From CAYLPT01 sp964385645 (lineage in GTDB: Bacteria; Armatimonadota; Hebobacteria; Hebobacterales; Hebobacteraceae): DNA of 64,000 nt. Shown piece after piece: positions 8,415-16,653 of this stretch (its first letter is position 1; each line of letters opens with the position of its first letter). The stretch spans positions 1-64,000 of the forward strand of contig CAYLPT010000070.1 in assembly GCA_964385645.1 (NCBI GenBank), written 5' to 3'. Made by a program: the position numbers and the translations under genes. The notes below the pieces were generated by a model. That model did not search any database and was not told where the DNA came from. It saw nothing but the letters and a program-made list of their open reading frames with translations.

Positions 8415-9931
8415 CCCCGGGGACGGTCTATCTCGTCGGAGCCGGGCCAGGGGACCCTGGGCTCATCACCTGGCGCGGGCTCGAGATACTGCGGGCCGCC
8501 GACGTGGTGGTCCACGATCGGCTCGTCAGCGGCGAGCTGCTCGCCGAGGCCGCCGAGGAGGCGGAGATCATCCCGGTCGGCAAGTCGCCAGGCGCAGAAT
8601 CGCCCGCGCAGGAAGATATCAATCGTTTACTGGCAGATCTAGCGTTGACGGGTCGCTCCGTATGCCGGCTCAAGGGCGGAGACCCGTTCCTGTTCGGCCG
8701 CGGGGCAGAGGAGGCCAGCTACCTGGCCGAGAGGGGCGTCCGCTTCGAGGTCGTGCCTGGCGTCACCTCCGCCCTCGCCGCGCCGGCGTACGCCGGCATC
8801 CCCGTCACCGACCGGCGCTTCGCCTCCAGTGTCGCCATCGTCACCGGCCACCGGGCCGCCGGTGGCGCACCGAGCTGGGCCTCGCTCGCCGGCGCGGCAG
8901 ACACCCTCGTGGTGCTGATGGGCATGGCGCGGCTGGGCGAGATCGCCGAGTGGCTGGTCCGCGGCGGCCGCTCTCCCGCCACCCCCGCGGCGGTGGTTTG
9001 CGAGGCGACCACGGGCCGGCAGAAGGCGGTGGTCGCGGACCTCGCCGGCATCGCCGAGGCCGCCCGACGGGAGGGCGTCACGCCCCCGGGGGTGCTGGTG
9101 GTCGGGAGGGTTGTGGCGCTGGCCGCGCCGCTCCGCTGGTATGGCGCCGGGCCGCTAGCCGGGCGACGGGTGATCGTCACCCGGCCACGACGGCAGGCGG
9201 CCGCGCTGGCGAGGGCGCTGCGGGCGCTGGGCGCCGAGCCGCTCATCTGCCCTGTGATCCGGGTGGAGCACATCGGCGCGGAGCCGCCGCGGCTCCGCGA
9301 GCTCCTGGCCCAGCGGTGGGATTGGGCGCTGTTCACCTCCGCCAACGCGGTGGAGCACTTCGGCCGTCAGCTCCGCGAGTCAGGGCTCGACTGGCGGGCG
9401 CTCGCCGGCGCGCAACTGGCGGCCATCGGCGACCCCACCGCGGCGGCACTGGAGCGCCTCGGCCTGCTCGTCGCCTTCATGCCGACCCGCGCCCTGACGC
9501 GAGCACTCGCCGATGAGCTACCTGTCGGCCCCGGTTCCTGCGTGCTCGCGCTCCGGGCCCTGGGGGCCGACAGCGGCCTGGCGCGCGCCCTGGCCGCCCG
9601 GGGCGCTCACGTGCGCGAGCACCCCACTCACCGCACCGTGCCCGACGAGCCCGGCGCCCGCGCCCTTGCCGAGCTCCTGGCTCGTCGGGAGGCCGACCTC
9701 ATCACCTTCACCAGTGCCTCCGCGGCGAGGGCGGCCGTCGCGGCGGTGGGGCCGGAGCCGCTCGCGGCCCTGGAGGTTGTGTGCATCGGGCCCGTTACCG
9801 CGCGCGCCGCGCGGAGCTCCGGCCTGCTGGTGAGCTGTGAGGCGCAGGAGCACACCGCGCACGGCCTGGCGGAGGCCATCGCCGCCCACTGCCGCCCTGC
9901 CGAACGCGTCGGCGAAGGAGTGACCACATGA
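8408..9931 (+). CDS. cobA-hemD: Fused uroporphyrinogen-III C-methyltransferase (CobA) and uroporphyrinogen-III synthase (HemD)
   Basis: A 507-residue fusion. Residues 1-~240 are the SAM-dependent methyltransferase (GAGPGDPGLIT at the start, VHDRLVSGELL, LKGGDPFLFGRG, VPGVTSA) that makes precorrin-2. Residues ~255-500 are HemD, starting with AGRRVIVTRPRRQ and containing the FTSANAVEHF and ITFTSASAARA segments. CobA-HemD fusions are known in several phyla. With the preceding SirC-HemC fusion this gives a compact route from porphobilinogen to sirohydrochlorin: HemC and HemD cyclise, CobA methylates and SirC oxidises. It overlaps both neighbours (7 and 4 bases), so translational coupling is likely. 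Confidence 0.94.
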   Translation: MVTPGTVYLVGAGPGDPGLITWRGLEILRAADVVVHDRLVSGELLAEAAEEAEIIPVGKSPGAESPAQEDINRLLADLALTGRSVCRLKGGDPFLFGRGAEEASYLAERGVRFEVVPGVTSALAAPAYAGIPVTDRRFASSVAIVTGHRAAGGAPSWASLAGAADTLVVLMGMARLGEIAEWLVRGGRSPATPAAVVCEATTGRQKAVVADLAGIAEAARREGVTPPGVLVVGRVVALAAPLRWYGAGPLAGRRVIVTRPRRQAAALARALRALGAEPLICPVIRVEHIGAEPPRLRELLAQRWDWALFTSANAVEHFGRQLRESGLDWRALAGAQLAAIGDPTAAALERLGLLVAFMPTRALTRALADELPVGPGSCVLALRALGADSGLARALAARGAHVREHPTHRTVPDEPGARALAELLARREADLITFTSASAARAAVAAVGPEPLAALEVVCIGPVTARAARSSGLLVSCEAQEHTAHGLAEAIAAHCRPAERVGEGVTT

Positions 9932-10983
9932 GTGAGAACGATCGCCGGGGGATGACCGCCTGGCTCGACCGCGCGCGCGCGGGAGAGGAACCGGGCGAAG
10001 CCGCTCCTCTGCTGCGACAGCGGCCCCGCCGCCTGCGGCGCACGGCGGCGCTGCGCGCCGCGGTGGCGGAGACGCGGCTGCGCCCCGAGCAGCTCGTCTA
10101 CCCGCTGTTCGTCGTCCCGGGCGAGGGGCCGATGGAGGAGATCCCGTCTCTCCCTGGCCAGTGGCGACTTCCCGTGGAGCGCGTCGCAGACCAAGCTGCC
10201 GTGGCCTGGGATAGCGGCGTGCGCGCCGTGCTGCTGTTCGGGTCCGCGGCCCGAAAGGACGATGACGGCGCCTCCGCCGCCGATCCCGAGGGCCCCGCGC
10301 AGCAGGCCGTTCGCGCCCTGAAGGACGCCCTGCCGGAGCTGGTCGTGATCACGGACGTCTGCCTCTGCGCCTACACCACCCACGGGCACTGCGGGCTGGT
10401 CGCCCCGGATGGCGAGGTAATGAACGACGCGACCCTGGGGCCTCTCTCCCAGATCGCGGTCTCACACGCCGAGGCCGGGGCGGACCTGGTGGCCCCCTCG
10501 GACATGATGGACGGCCGGGTGGCCGCGATCAGGGAGGCGCTCGACCGGGCGGACTACTCCCAGGTGGGGATCATGGGCTACTCGGCCAAGTACGCCTCCG
10601 CGTTCTACGGCCCCTTCCGGGAGGCCCTCGACTGCGCACCCCGCGTCGGCCACCGCCGCTCCTACCAGATGGACCCCGCGAATCGCCGGGAGGCGCTGCG
10701 TGAGGCGCGGCTCGACGCGGAGGAGGGCGCGGACATCATAGTGGTCAAGCCGGCGCTCGCCTATCTCGATGTGATCGCCGAGCTGCGAGTGGTTCTCGAC
10801 CGGCCGGTGGCGGCCTACAACGTCAGCGGCGAGTACGCCATGCTCAAGGCCGCGGTGGAGCGAGGGTGGATCGAGGAGCGCCCGGCCGTGCTCGAGGCGC
10901 TCACCGCCATCGCCCGCGCCGGCGCCGATCTCATAATCACCTACCACGCCCCGGAGGCCGCCCGATGGCTCAGAGAAGGGTGA
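9928..10983 (+). CDS. hemB: Delta-aminolevulinic acid dehydratase (porphobilinogen synthase)
   Basis: Condenses two 5-aminolevulinate molecules to porphobilinogen. The zinc-type active-site cluster is present (DVCLCAYTTHGHCG), as are the two Schiff-base lysine regions (MGYSAKYASAFYGPF and VVKPALAYLD). Residues 1-~35 are an Arg-rich extension before the usual RLRRTAALR start region; the total length of 351 is slightly above the family norm of ~325-335. The ATG overlaps the CobA-HemD stop (ATGA). The cysteine cluster indicates a zinc enzyme rather than the magnesium-only type. Confidence 0.95.
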   Translation: MSENDRRGMTAWLDRARAGEEPGEAAPLLRQRPRRLRRTAALRAAVAETRLRPEQLVYPLFVVPGEGPMEEIPSLPGQWRLPVERVADQAAVAWDSGVRAVLLFGSAARKDDDGASAADPEGPAQQAVRALKDALPELVVITDVCLCAYTTHGHCGLVAPDGEVMNDATLGPLSQIAVSHAEAGADLVAPSDMMDGRVAAIREALDRADYSQVGIMGYSAKYASAFYGPFREALDCAPRVGHRRSYQMDPANRREALREARLDAEEGADIIVVKPALAYLDVIAELRVVLDRPVAAYNVSGEYAMLKAAVERGWIEERPAVLEALTAIARAGADLIITYHAPEAARWLREG

Positions 10984-11012
10984 GCCCGCGTCCCACCACA
11001 GATGGGGCGCGC

Positions 11013-12326
11013 ATGTCTGCACATGCGCGCCGCCCGAGCGCTGCCTCGGCCGGGCGGTCCCGCCGCCTGCTCGTGCGCGCCCGGCGGCTGATGCCGGGTG
11101 GGGTGAACAGCCCGGTGCGGGCCTTCGGGGCGGTTGGCGGCACGCCGCGGTTCATCGCCCGTGGGGCCGGGCCGCACCTGTGGGATGTGGACGGCAACCG
11201 ATACCTCGACCTGGTGTGCTCCTGGGGCGCGCTGATCCTGGGCCACGGGCACCCGGAGGTGGTCGAGGCGGCCTGCCGCGCGGTGCGGCTGGGCTCCACC
11301 TTCGGCGCCCCCACCCAGGCCGAGGTCGAGCTGGCCGCCGAGATCGTAGCCGCGGTCCCTTCGATCGAGTCAGTTCGCTTCGTCAGCTCCGGCACTGAGG
11401 CGGTGATGACCGCGGTACGCCTGGCGAGGGCCTTCACCGGCCGCGCCACGATCGCCAAGTTCGAGGGCGGCTACCACGGCCACGCCGACGGCCTGCTCGT
11501 GCGCGCCGGCTCCGGCGCCGCCGCCCTCGGCACGCCCGACAGCGCCGGCATCCCCCCAGCCTGTGCGGCCGACACCCTTGTGCTGCCCTACAACGACCTG
11601 CCGCGCGCCCGGGAAGTGCTCACCGCCAGGGCCGAGGAGATCGCGTGCGTCATCGTCGAGCCCGTGGCCGGCAACATGGGCGTCGTACCCCCGCAGCCGG
11701 GGTTCCTGGAAGGTTTGCGCGCGTTGGCCGAGCGATCGGGCGCGCTGCTCATCTTCGACGAGGTCATCACCGGCTTCCGGGTCGCCTACGGGGGCGCGCA
11801 GGAGCGCTACGGCGTCTCGGCCGATCTGACCACCCTGGGCAAGATCGTCGGCGGCGGCTTCCCGCTCGCCGCGGTGGGCGGCCGGCGAGAGGTCATGGAT
11901 CTGCTCGCCCCCACCGGGCCGGTCTACCAGGCGGGCACGCTGTCCGGCAACCCCGTCGCCTGCGCCGCCGGCCTCGCCACCCTCCGGCTGCTGAAGCGGG
12001 AGAACCCCTACCCCGCACTCGAGGCCAGCGCCGACCGCCTCGCCCGGGGGCTCCGGGAGGCGGCCGCCCGGGCCGGCGTGCCCCACACCCTCAACCGCGT
12101 CGGCTCGATGCTGGCGCTGTTCTTCGCCGACAGGTGGGTCACCGACTGCCAGAGCGCCGAGGCCACCGACCGGGCTCGGTACGCGGCCTTCTTCCGCGGG
12201 ATGCTGGCGCGGGGCGTCTACCTGCCGCCCTCGCAGCTTGAGGCGGCGTTCCTGTCCACCGCGCACGAAGACGAGCACGTGGGCCTGGTCTGCGAGGCGG
12301 CCGAGGCGGTGCTGCGGGCCCTCTGA
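11013..12326 (+). CDS. hemL: Glutamate-1-semialdehyde 2,1-aminomutase
   Basis: PLP aminomutase that converts glutamate-1-semialdehyde to 5-aminolevulinate, the partner of HemA in the same run. It has MPGGVNSPVRAFG near the start, EGGYHGHAD, FDEVITGFRV, and the PLP lysine in TTLGKIVGGGFP. The open frame continues upstream and an earlier ATG exists at 10965 inside hemB. I chose the ATG at 11013 because it gives 437 residues, close to family length, with 29 bases after hemB. A weak Shine-Dalgarno leaves the exact start uncertain. It is the last gene of the run: 122 bases without a gene follow. Confidence 0.93.
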   Translation: MSAHARRPSAASAGRSRRLLVRARRLMPGGVNSPVRAFGAVGGTPRFIARGAGPHLWDVDGNRYLDLVCSWGALILGHGHPEVVEAACRAVRLGSTFGAPTQAEVELAAEIVAAVPSIESVRFVSSGTEAVMTAVRLARAFTGRATIAKFEGGYHGHADGLLVRAGSGAAALGTPDSAGIPPACAADTLVLPYNDLPRAREVLTARAEEIACVIVEPVAGNMGVVPPQPGFLEGLRALAERSGALLIFDEVITGFRVAYGGAQERYGVSADLTTLGKIVGGGFPLAAVGGRREVMDLLAPTGPVYQAGTLSGNPVACAAGLATLRLLKRENPYPALEASADRLARGLREAAARAGVPHTLNRVGSMLALFFADRWVTDCQSAEATDRARYAAFFRGMLARGVYLPPSQLEAAFLSTAHEDEHVGLVCEAAEAVLRAL

Positions 12327-12387
12327 CCCCTGGCGGAGAGCCCACGGAGAGGGTGACTCGGCGAGCCAAGCCTACTAACCTGATGGG

Positions 12388-12393
12388 TATAAT
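12388..12393 (+). promoter_or_regulatory. Possible -10 element (TATAAT) upstream of the FMN_bind gene
   Basis: A perfect TATAAT lies in the 122-base gap between hemL and the FMN_bind-like gene, 55 bases before its chosen start. In such GC-rich DNA the match is noticeable. No convincing -35 hexamer is found at 16-18 bases upstream, and there is no extended -10 TG. It could start transcription of the 12449-18426 operon, or be chance. Confidence 0.3.
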
Positions 12394-12448
12394 CGCCAGA
12401 GGCAGCGGGTATCTGATCTATGGGCGAGCCCAGGGGCAGAGGCGGAGC

Positions 12449-13027
12449 ATGTACAAGGCAAGCATGGCGCGCACGACAGGCATCCTGGGGGCCCTTGGCG
12501 TGTTCACCGCCATGGCGGCGGTAAGCGCCCACGCGGCCCTGTGTGTCTGGCTGAACCCGGAGCGAGACATCGCCGCCTTCTTCCGTGGCGCCGACGGCTA
12601 CACGACTGAGACCCGACGGCACACCCGGGAGCAGCGGCGGCTAATCGAGCGCCGCCTCGGCGGGCCTCTGGACCCGGACGAGGTGGAGTTCAACTTCTAC
12701 CGGGTGCGCGAGCGGGGCCGGATGGTCGGGACGGTGCTCACCCACCAGGCCCGCGGGCGCTATGGGGCCGTCCAGGTGGTCGTGGCGCTGAACAAGGAGG
12801 GCGCCGTCCGCGGCGTGCGGGTCCAGCGCGACCGGGAGCCGGTGAACCTCAATGAGGCCGGATTCCTGAAGCAGTTCGAGGGCAAGACTGCGAGAGACCC
12901 AGTGCAGATGGGCAAGGACATCAAGCCCATCGCCGGCCACGAGCGCTCCTCCGACGCGGTCATCAGCTCGGTGCGGAAGCTGCTGGTCGTACACGATGTG
13001 CTAGAGGGCCGAGAGACAGGAGAGTGA
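12449..13027 (+). CDS. Exported FMN_bind-like domain protein
   Basis: A 192-residue protein with a hydrophobic N-terminus (~8-30, ending SAHA) that looks like a signal peptide or anchor. The C-terminal half resembles the FMN-binding domain of NqrC/RnfG-type proteins: VQVVVALNKEGAVRGVRVQ, then FLKQFEGKTARDPVQMGKDI. The site where the flavinylated threonine normally sits (SGAT) reads AGHE here (162-165), so covalent FMN attachment by ApbE is unlikely. It is the first gene of a run with an OB-fold protein, two permeases, two ATPases and a barrel. The start at 12449 has GGCGGAG before it; the frame is open further upstream but the signal peptide fits this start. Role unknown; redox or metal-linked envelope function is inference. 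Confidence 0.7.
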   Translation: MYKASMARTTGILGALGVFTAMAAVSAHAALCVWLNPERDIAAFFRGADGYTTETRRHTREQRRLIERRLGGPLDPDEVEFNFYRVRERGRMVGTVLTHQARGRYGAVQVVVALNKEGAVRGVRVQRDREPVNLNEAGFLKQFEGKTARDPVQMGKDIKPIAGHERSSDAVISSVRKLLVVHDVLEGRETGE

Positions 13028-13031
13028 GACG

Positions 13032-13418
13032 GTGAAGCGCGTGCTGATATACGTGGTGGTGGCGGCGGTGGCCGTGGCGGCCGTCTGGTATGCAGTCGGC
13101 GGCCGCGAGAGGCCCGCACGAGCCTTCGGCGGGCCCGTCGGCGGGCAGGCGGTAACGATCTCTGAGGTGCTGGCCTCGCCTGAGGCGTACCTGAGCGAGA
13201 CCGTAACCGTCGAGGGCAGGATCGTCCGCATGTGTCCGACCACCGGCTGCTGGTGGTACCTCGACGACGGCACGGGCCAGCTCCGCGTCAGCAGCACGGC
13301 CGCGGGATTCGCGCTGCCCCTCGGGCAGGATGGGAAGCGCATTCGCACCACGGGCAAGGTGGTGCGCAACGAGGGCGGTGAGCTCGAGATCGCGGCAACC
13401 GGGGCGGAGTTCCCGTGA
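13032..13418 (+). CDS. Membrane-anchored OB-fold protein with CPTTGCWW motif
   Basis: A 128-residue protein. Residues 1-~25 form one hydrophobic segment (signal anchor). The rest looks like an OB-fold: VTISEVLASPEAYLSETVTVEGRIV, then a CPTTGCWWYLDD segment and RIRTTGKVVRN. The two cysteines four residues apart (C-P-T-T-G-C) followed by WW recall the CxxxGCWM-type motif of DUF4920 proteins; this family assignment is tentative. The domain probably faces the periplasm. It follows the FMN_bind gene by four bases and precedes the permeases, so it is likely part of the same system. The cysteines could bind a metal or form a disulfide. Confidence 0.65.
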   Translation: MKRVLIYVVVAAVAVAAVWYAVGGRERPARAFGGPVGGQAVTISEVLASPEAYLSETVTVEGRIVRMCPTTGCWWYLDDGTGQLRVSSTAAGFALPLGQDGKRIRTTGKVVRNEGGELEIAATGAEFP

Positions 13419-13488
13419 GCAGATCCGGCAGGACAGATGCTCCGCCTGTCCCGGTCGCCCCCGCCCAGGGGGCAACGGAGCGACTGCC

Positions 13489-14697
13489 ATGACGCTGCTG
13501 CGCTTCGCATGGCGCAATCTGTTCCACCGCCCCGCGCGCACCGGACTGACCGTGGGGGCGATCGCCGTCGCCTCGGCAGTGCTCTATCTGCTGTTGTCCT
13601 TCAGCCGCGGCTACGCCGACTCGCTTCGCCAGCAGCTTCAGCAGATGGGCGTGCATGTCCTCGTGGTCCCACCCGGATGCCCCTTCGAGGCGGCCTCCCT
13701 GCTGATGCGCGGCGGCACCCCGCCTGCCTACCTTGACCAGGACACCGTCCGCCGGATCGAGGAGGTCCCAGGCATCCACCTGGCGGCGCCGGGGTTCATG
13801 TCGGCCACGGTGGAGGAGGACCGGACCGACATCTACTATGGCATGGACCACCGCACCGTCGAACTCAAGAGCTGGTGGCGGCTCAAGCCAGGCGGTCGGT
13901 GGTTCGATGACGACGAGCTTGACGCGGTGGTCATGGGCTCGGGCCCGGCTGTCATCGAGCTGGTCATCCAGGAGCCCGATGACCCCTTCGAGCCGGGCGG
14001 CGAGCTCTGGGTGCCCGAGCTGGGGCGGGCACTGCGCATCGTCGGCATCCTGGAGCCCACCGGCACACAGGACGATGGTTTCCTGTATGTGCCGTTGCCG
14101 GTGGCCTGGGAGATCTTCGGCCGGCCCGGCAGCGTGACCACCGTCGCCATCCGGGTGGAGGACCCGGGTCAGGCGGGCGAGGTGGCGGCCGCCATCCAGG
14201 AGATCGAGGGCGTCGAGGTCATCACCATGTCCGAGCTGCTGGGCGCCCAGCAGCGGATGATGGAGTCGGCCCGGATGCTGGTGGGCGCCATCGTGCTCGT
14301 GGCGATCACCATCTCCGCCCTGGGGCTGCTCAACAGCATGCTCATGTCGGTCTTCGAGCGCACCCGGGAGATCGGCATCATGCGCGCCACCGGAGCCGGC
14401 CGCGCCCAGGTGTTCTCCCTGGTGTGGGTGGAGACGCTCCTCATGAGCGCGGTGGGCGCGGCCCTCGGCGTGGCGGGGGCGCTAGCCGCGGCCGGGGCGA
14501 GCGAGCGGGCCATCGTCTCGGCGCTGAGCCGCGTGCGGTTCCTGACCGTGTCCGCGCACACGCGGCTCGCCACCTTCGACCCCCGGCTGGCGATGGGTGC
14601 GCTGCTGATCGTGCTCGCCATCGGGCTCGCGGCCGGCGTCTACCCCGCGCTGCGGGCCAGCCGCCAAGAGCCCATAGAGGCCCTGCGGACCGAGTGA
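13489..14697 (+). CDS. FtsX/MacB-family ABC transporter permease (first of a pair)
   Basis: A 402-residue permease of the MacB/LolCE/FtsX type: one N-terminal membrane helix (~17-37), a large extracytoplasmic domain, and three C-terminal helices starting near 260 (LVGAIVLVAITISALGLLNS), with the ERTREIGIMRATGA coupling motif. Just after the first helix is VVPPGCPFEAA with Cys64, shared with its partner at exactly the same residue number. The frame is open upstream to 13330, but the ATG at 13489 gives the N-terminal helix typical of the family. Such transporters move lipoproteins, drugs or peptides, or act as mechanotransmission pumps. The substrate is unknown. Confidence 0.85.
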   Translation: MTLLRFAWRNLFHRPARTGLTVGAIAVASAVLYLLLSFSRGYADSLRQQLQQMGVHVLVVPPGCPFEAASLLMRGGTPPAYLDQDTVRRIEEVPGIHLAAPGFMSATVEEDRTDIYYGMDHRTVELKSWWRLKPGGRWFDDDELDAVVMGSGPAVIELVIQEPDDPFEPGGELWVPELGRALRIVGILEPTGTQDDGFLYVPLPVAWEIFGRPGSVTTVAIRVEDPGQAGEVAAAIQEIEGVEVITMSELLGAQQRMMESARMLVGAIVLVAITISALGLLNSMLMSVFERTREIGIMRATGAGRAQVFSLVWVETLLMSAVGAALGVAGALAAAGASERAIVSALSRVRFLTVSAHTRLATFDPRLAMGALLIVLAIGLAAGVYPALRASRQEPIEALRTE

Positions 14698-14708
14698 GGA
14701 CGGCCGAC

Positions 14709-15929
14709 ATGGACTACCTGCGACTGGCGCTGAAGAACATCCTGCGCCGCCGGCTCCGCAGCCTGCTGTCGGTGCTCGGGGTGGCGGCCGCGGTGGCCGT
14801 GCTCTACTCCCTGCTGGAGTTCCAGCGCGGCTACGAGCGGGGGCTGAACCAGGAGCTCGAGCAGCTCGGCGCGCACATCATGGTGGTGCCCAAGGGCTGC
14901 CCCTATGAGGCCGCCACCATCGTGCTGCACGGCGGCAAGTGGCCCCGCTACATGGAGGAGGAGTACTTCGGCCGCATCGCCGCCACGCCGGGCGTCGGCG
15001 ATGCCGCCCCCATACTCATGGACGCCATCATTGACCCGCAGGGCAGGGACAGCCGGATCTTCCTGGGCATCACGGATGAGTACCCGGCCCTGCGTTCGCG
15101 CTGGGAGCTCGTGGCAGGGACCGGCTTCAGCGGCCCCGCGGCGAGGGAGGTCATCCTGGGCTCGACGATGGCGGAGCGCCTGCGGCTGTCCCCAGGCGAC
15201 ACCTTCGCCCTCCGCCAAGATGCCGCGGGACGGGCTGCGGGCAAGCAGGACGCGGACCTCCGGGTGGCCGGAGTCCTGGCGCGAACCGGAACCCAGGACG
15301 ATGGGCTCATCTTCCTTCCCCTGGCGACGGTGCAGGAGCTGTTCAACCTCCCGGGCCGCATCGTGGTGGTGCTGGTGCGGGCCGAGCGCCTCGACTCCGG
15401 CGCCATCGAGCAGCTCTCCGATGACCTGCGAGCGCTCGGCGGCAACATGAACATCTTCCCGCTCACCGAGTTAGTCGAGAACGCCGCCCAGCTCGTGCAA
15501 GCGACGCGGGTGTTCGTGTGGGCTATCGCGGCGGTGGCGATCGCGGTGAGCGCCGCCGGCGTCCTCAACACCATCCTGATGGCCGTGTTTGAGAGAAGGA
15601 AGGAGATCGGCATGATGAAGGCGGTCGGGGCGGGCCGCAAGGACGTCTTCGCCCTCATCTGGGCGGAGACCGTCCTCATCTGCCTCGGCGGCGGCCTGCT
15701 GGGGGTCAGCGCGGCCCTGCTGGGCTCCCGCGCCACCGAGTGGTTCCTGCGGGCGGCGCTCTCCTCTCAGTTCGCGGCCCTGCCCCGGACCACGCTGATC
15801 GGCTTCTCCCCCCCGCTCGCCGCCCTTTGCCTGGTTCTGGCGACCCTGGTCGGCATGATCGCCGGCTCCTATCCCGCCTGGCGCGCCGGCGCGGTGCGGC
15901 CCATCGAGGCGATCAGGGGAGCGGATTGA
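14709..15929 (+). CDS. FtsX/MacB-family ABC transporter permease (second of a pair)
   Basis: A 406-residue paralog of the preceding permease with the same plan: N-terminal helix (~17-37), extracytoplasmic domain, three C-terminal helices, and the coupling motif ERRKEIGMMKAVGAGR. The shared motif is VVPKGCPYEAAT with Cys64. The two permeases probably form a heterodimer. The ATG at 14709 follows the previous gene by 11 bases. Both proteins also keep EPTGTQDDGFLYVPL / ARTGTQDDGLIFLPL, a conserved segment of the extracytoplasmic domain, which points to a common ligand or partner. Confidence 0.85.
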   Translation: MDYLRLALKNILRRRLRSLLSVLGVAAAVAVLYSLLEFQRGYERGLNQELEQLGAHIMVVPKGCPYEAATIVLHGGKWPRYMEEEYFGRIAATPGVGDAAPILMDAIIDPQGRDSRIFLGITDEYPALRSRWELVAGTGFSGPAAREVILGSTMAERLRLSPGDTFALRQDAAGRAAGKQDADLRVAGVLARTGTQDDGLIFLPLATVQELFNLPGRIVVVLVRAERLDSGAIEQLSDDLRALGGNMNIFPLTELVENAAQLVQATRVFVWAIAAVAIAVSAAGVLNTILMAVFERRKEIGMMKAVGAGRKDVFALIWAETVLICLGGGLLGVSAALLGSRATEWFLRAALSSQFAALPRTTLIGFSPPLAALCLVLATLVGMIAGSYPAWRAGAVRPIEAIRGAD

Positions 15930-15933
15930 CACC

Positions 15934-16653
15934 ATGAGTGCACGACCGCAGCCTGCCCACACTCATGGGCCTCACTCCGACGGCCCCCTGGTGGAGGCGG
16001 TGGACCTCGTCAAGGTCTACCTGCGCGGCGATGAGCGGGTGCAGGCCCTCCGCGGCGTATCGCTGTCCCTTCCCCCGGGCGACTTCTGCTGCCTGCTCGG
16101 CCCCAGCGGCGCGGGCAAGACCACCCTGCTCAACCTCGTGGGCGCGCTCGACACCCCTACCAGCGGGCGGCTCCGGGTGGCCGGGCTCAGTCTCCACGGG
16201 GGCCCCAGCCTTCCCGCGGCGGCGCGCGACCGCCTGCGGCGAGAGCGTATCGGATTCGTGTTCACCGAGTTCTTCCTCGTGCCTACCCTGTCGGCGATCG
16301 AGAATGTGTTGCTGCCGCAGCTCTGGACGGGCCGGCAGGACCGCCGCTACGCCGAGGAGCTGCTGGGGCGCGTCGGCCTGGGTGGGCGCTTGTCCCACCG
16401 GCCCTCGGAGCTGTCGGGCGGGGAGATGCAGCGGGTGGCGATCGCCCGCGCGCTGGCGAACCGACCGGCCCTGCTGCTCGCCGACGAGCCCACCGGCAAT
16501 GTGGACACCGCCACCCGCGACGGGATCATGGCGCTCTTCCGGGAGCTGAATGCCGAGGGGCTCACCATCCTGCTCGCCACCCACGACCAGGAGCTGGCCG
16601 ATGGGGTGGACCGGGTGCTGCCGCTGTCGGAGGGGAGGATCGCCGATGCTTGA
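15934..16653 (+). CDS. ABC transporter ATPase, Q-loop variant
   Basis: A 239-residue MacB/LolD-type ATPase. Walker A is GPSGAGKT (56-63), the signature LSGGE (160-164), Walker B LLLADE (180-185), the D-loop region GNVD and the H-loop H217. The Q-loop, which should read FVFQ, reads FVFT (T111), so the conserved glutamine is missing. The first ~18 residues contain four histidines (AHTHGPHSD) before the domain begins. It follows the permease by four bases and overlaps the second ATPase gene by 8. It presumably pairs with that ATPase to drive the two permeases. Confidence 0.88.
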   Translation: MSARPQPAHTHGPHSDGPLVEAVDLVKVYLRGDERVQALRGVSLSLPPGDFCCLLGPSGAGKTTLLNLVGALDTPTSGRLRVAGLSLHGGPSLPAAARDRLRRERIGFVFTEFFLVPTLSAIENVLLPQLWTGRQDRRYAEELLGRVGLGGRLSHRPSELSGGEMQRVAIARALANRPALLLADEPTGNVDTATRDGIMALFRELNAEGLTILLATHDQELADGVDRVLPLSEGRIADA

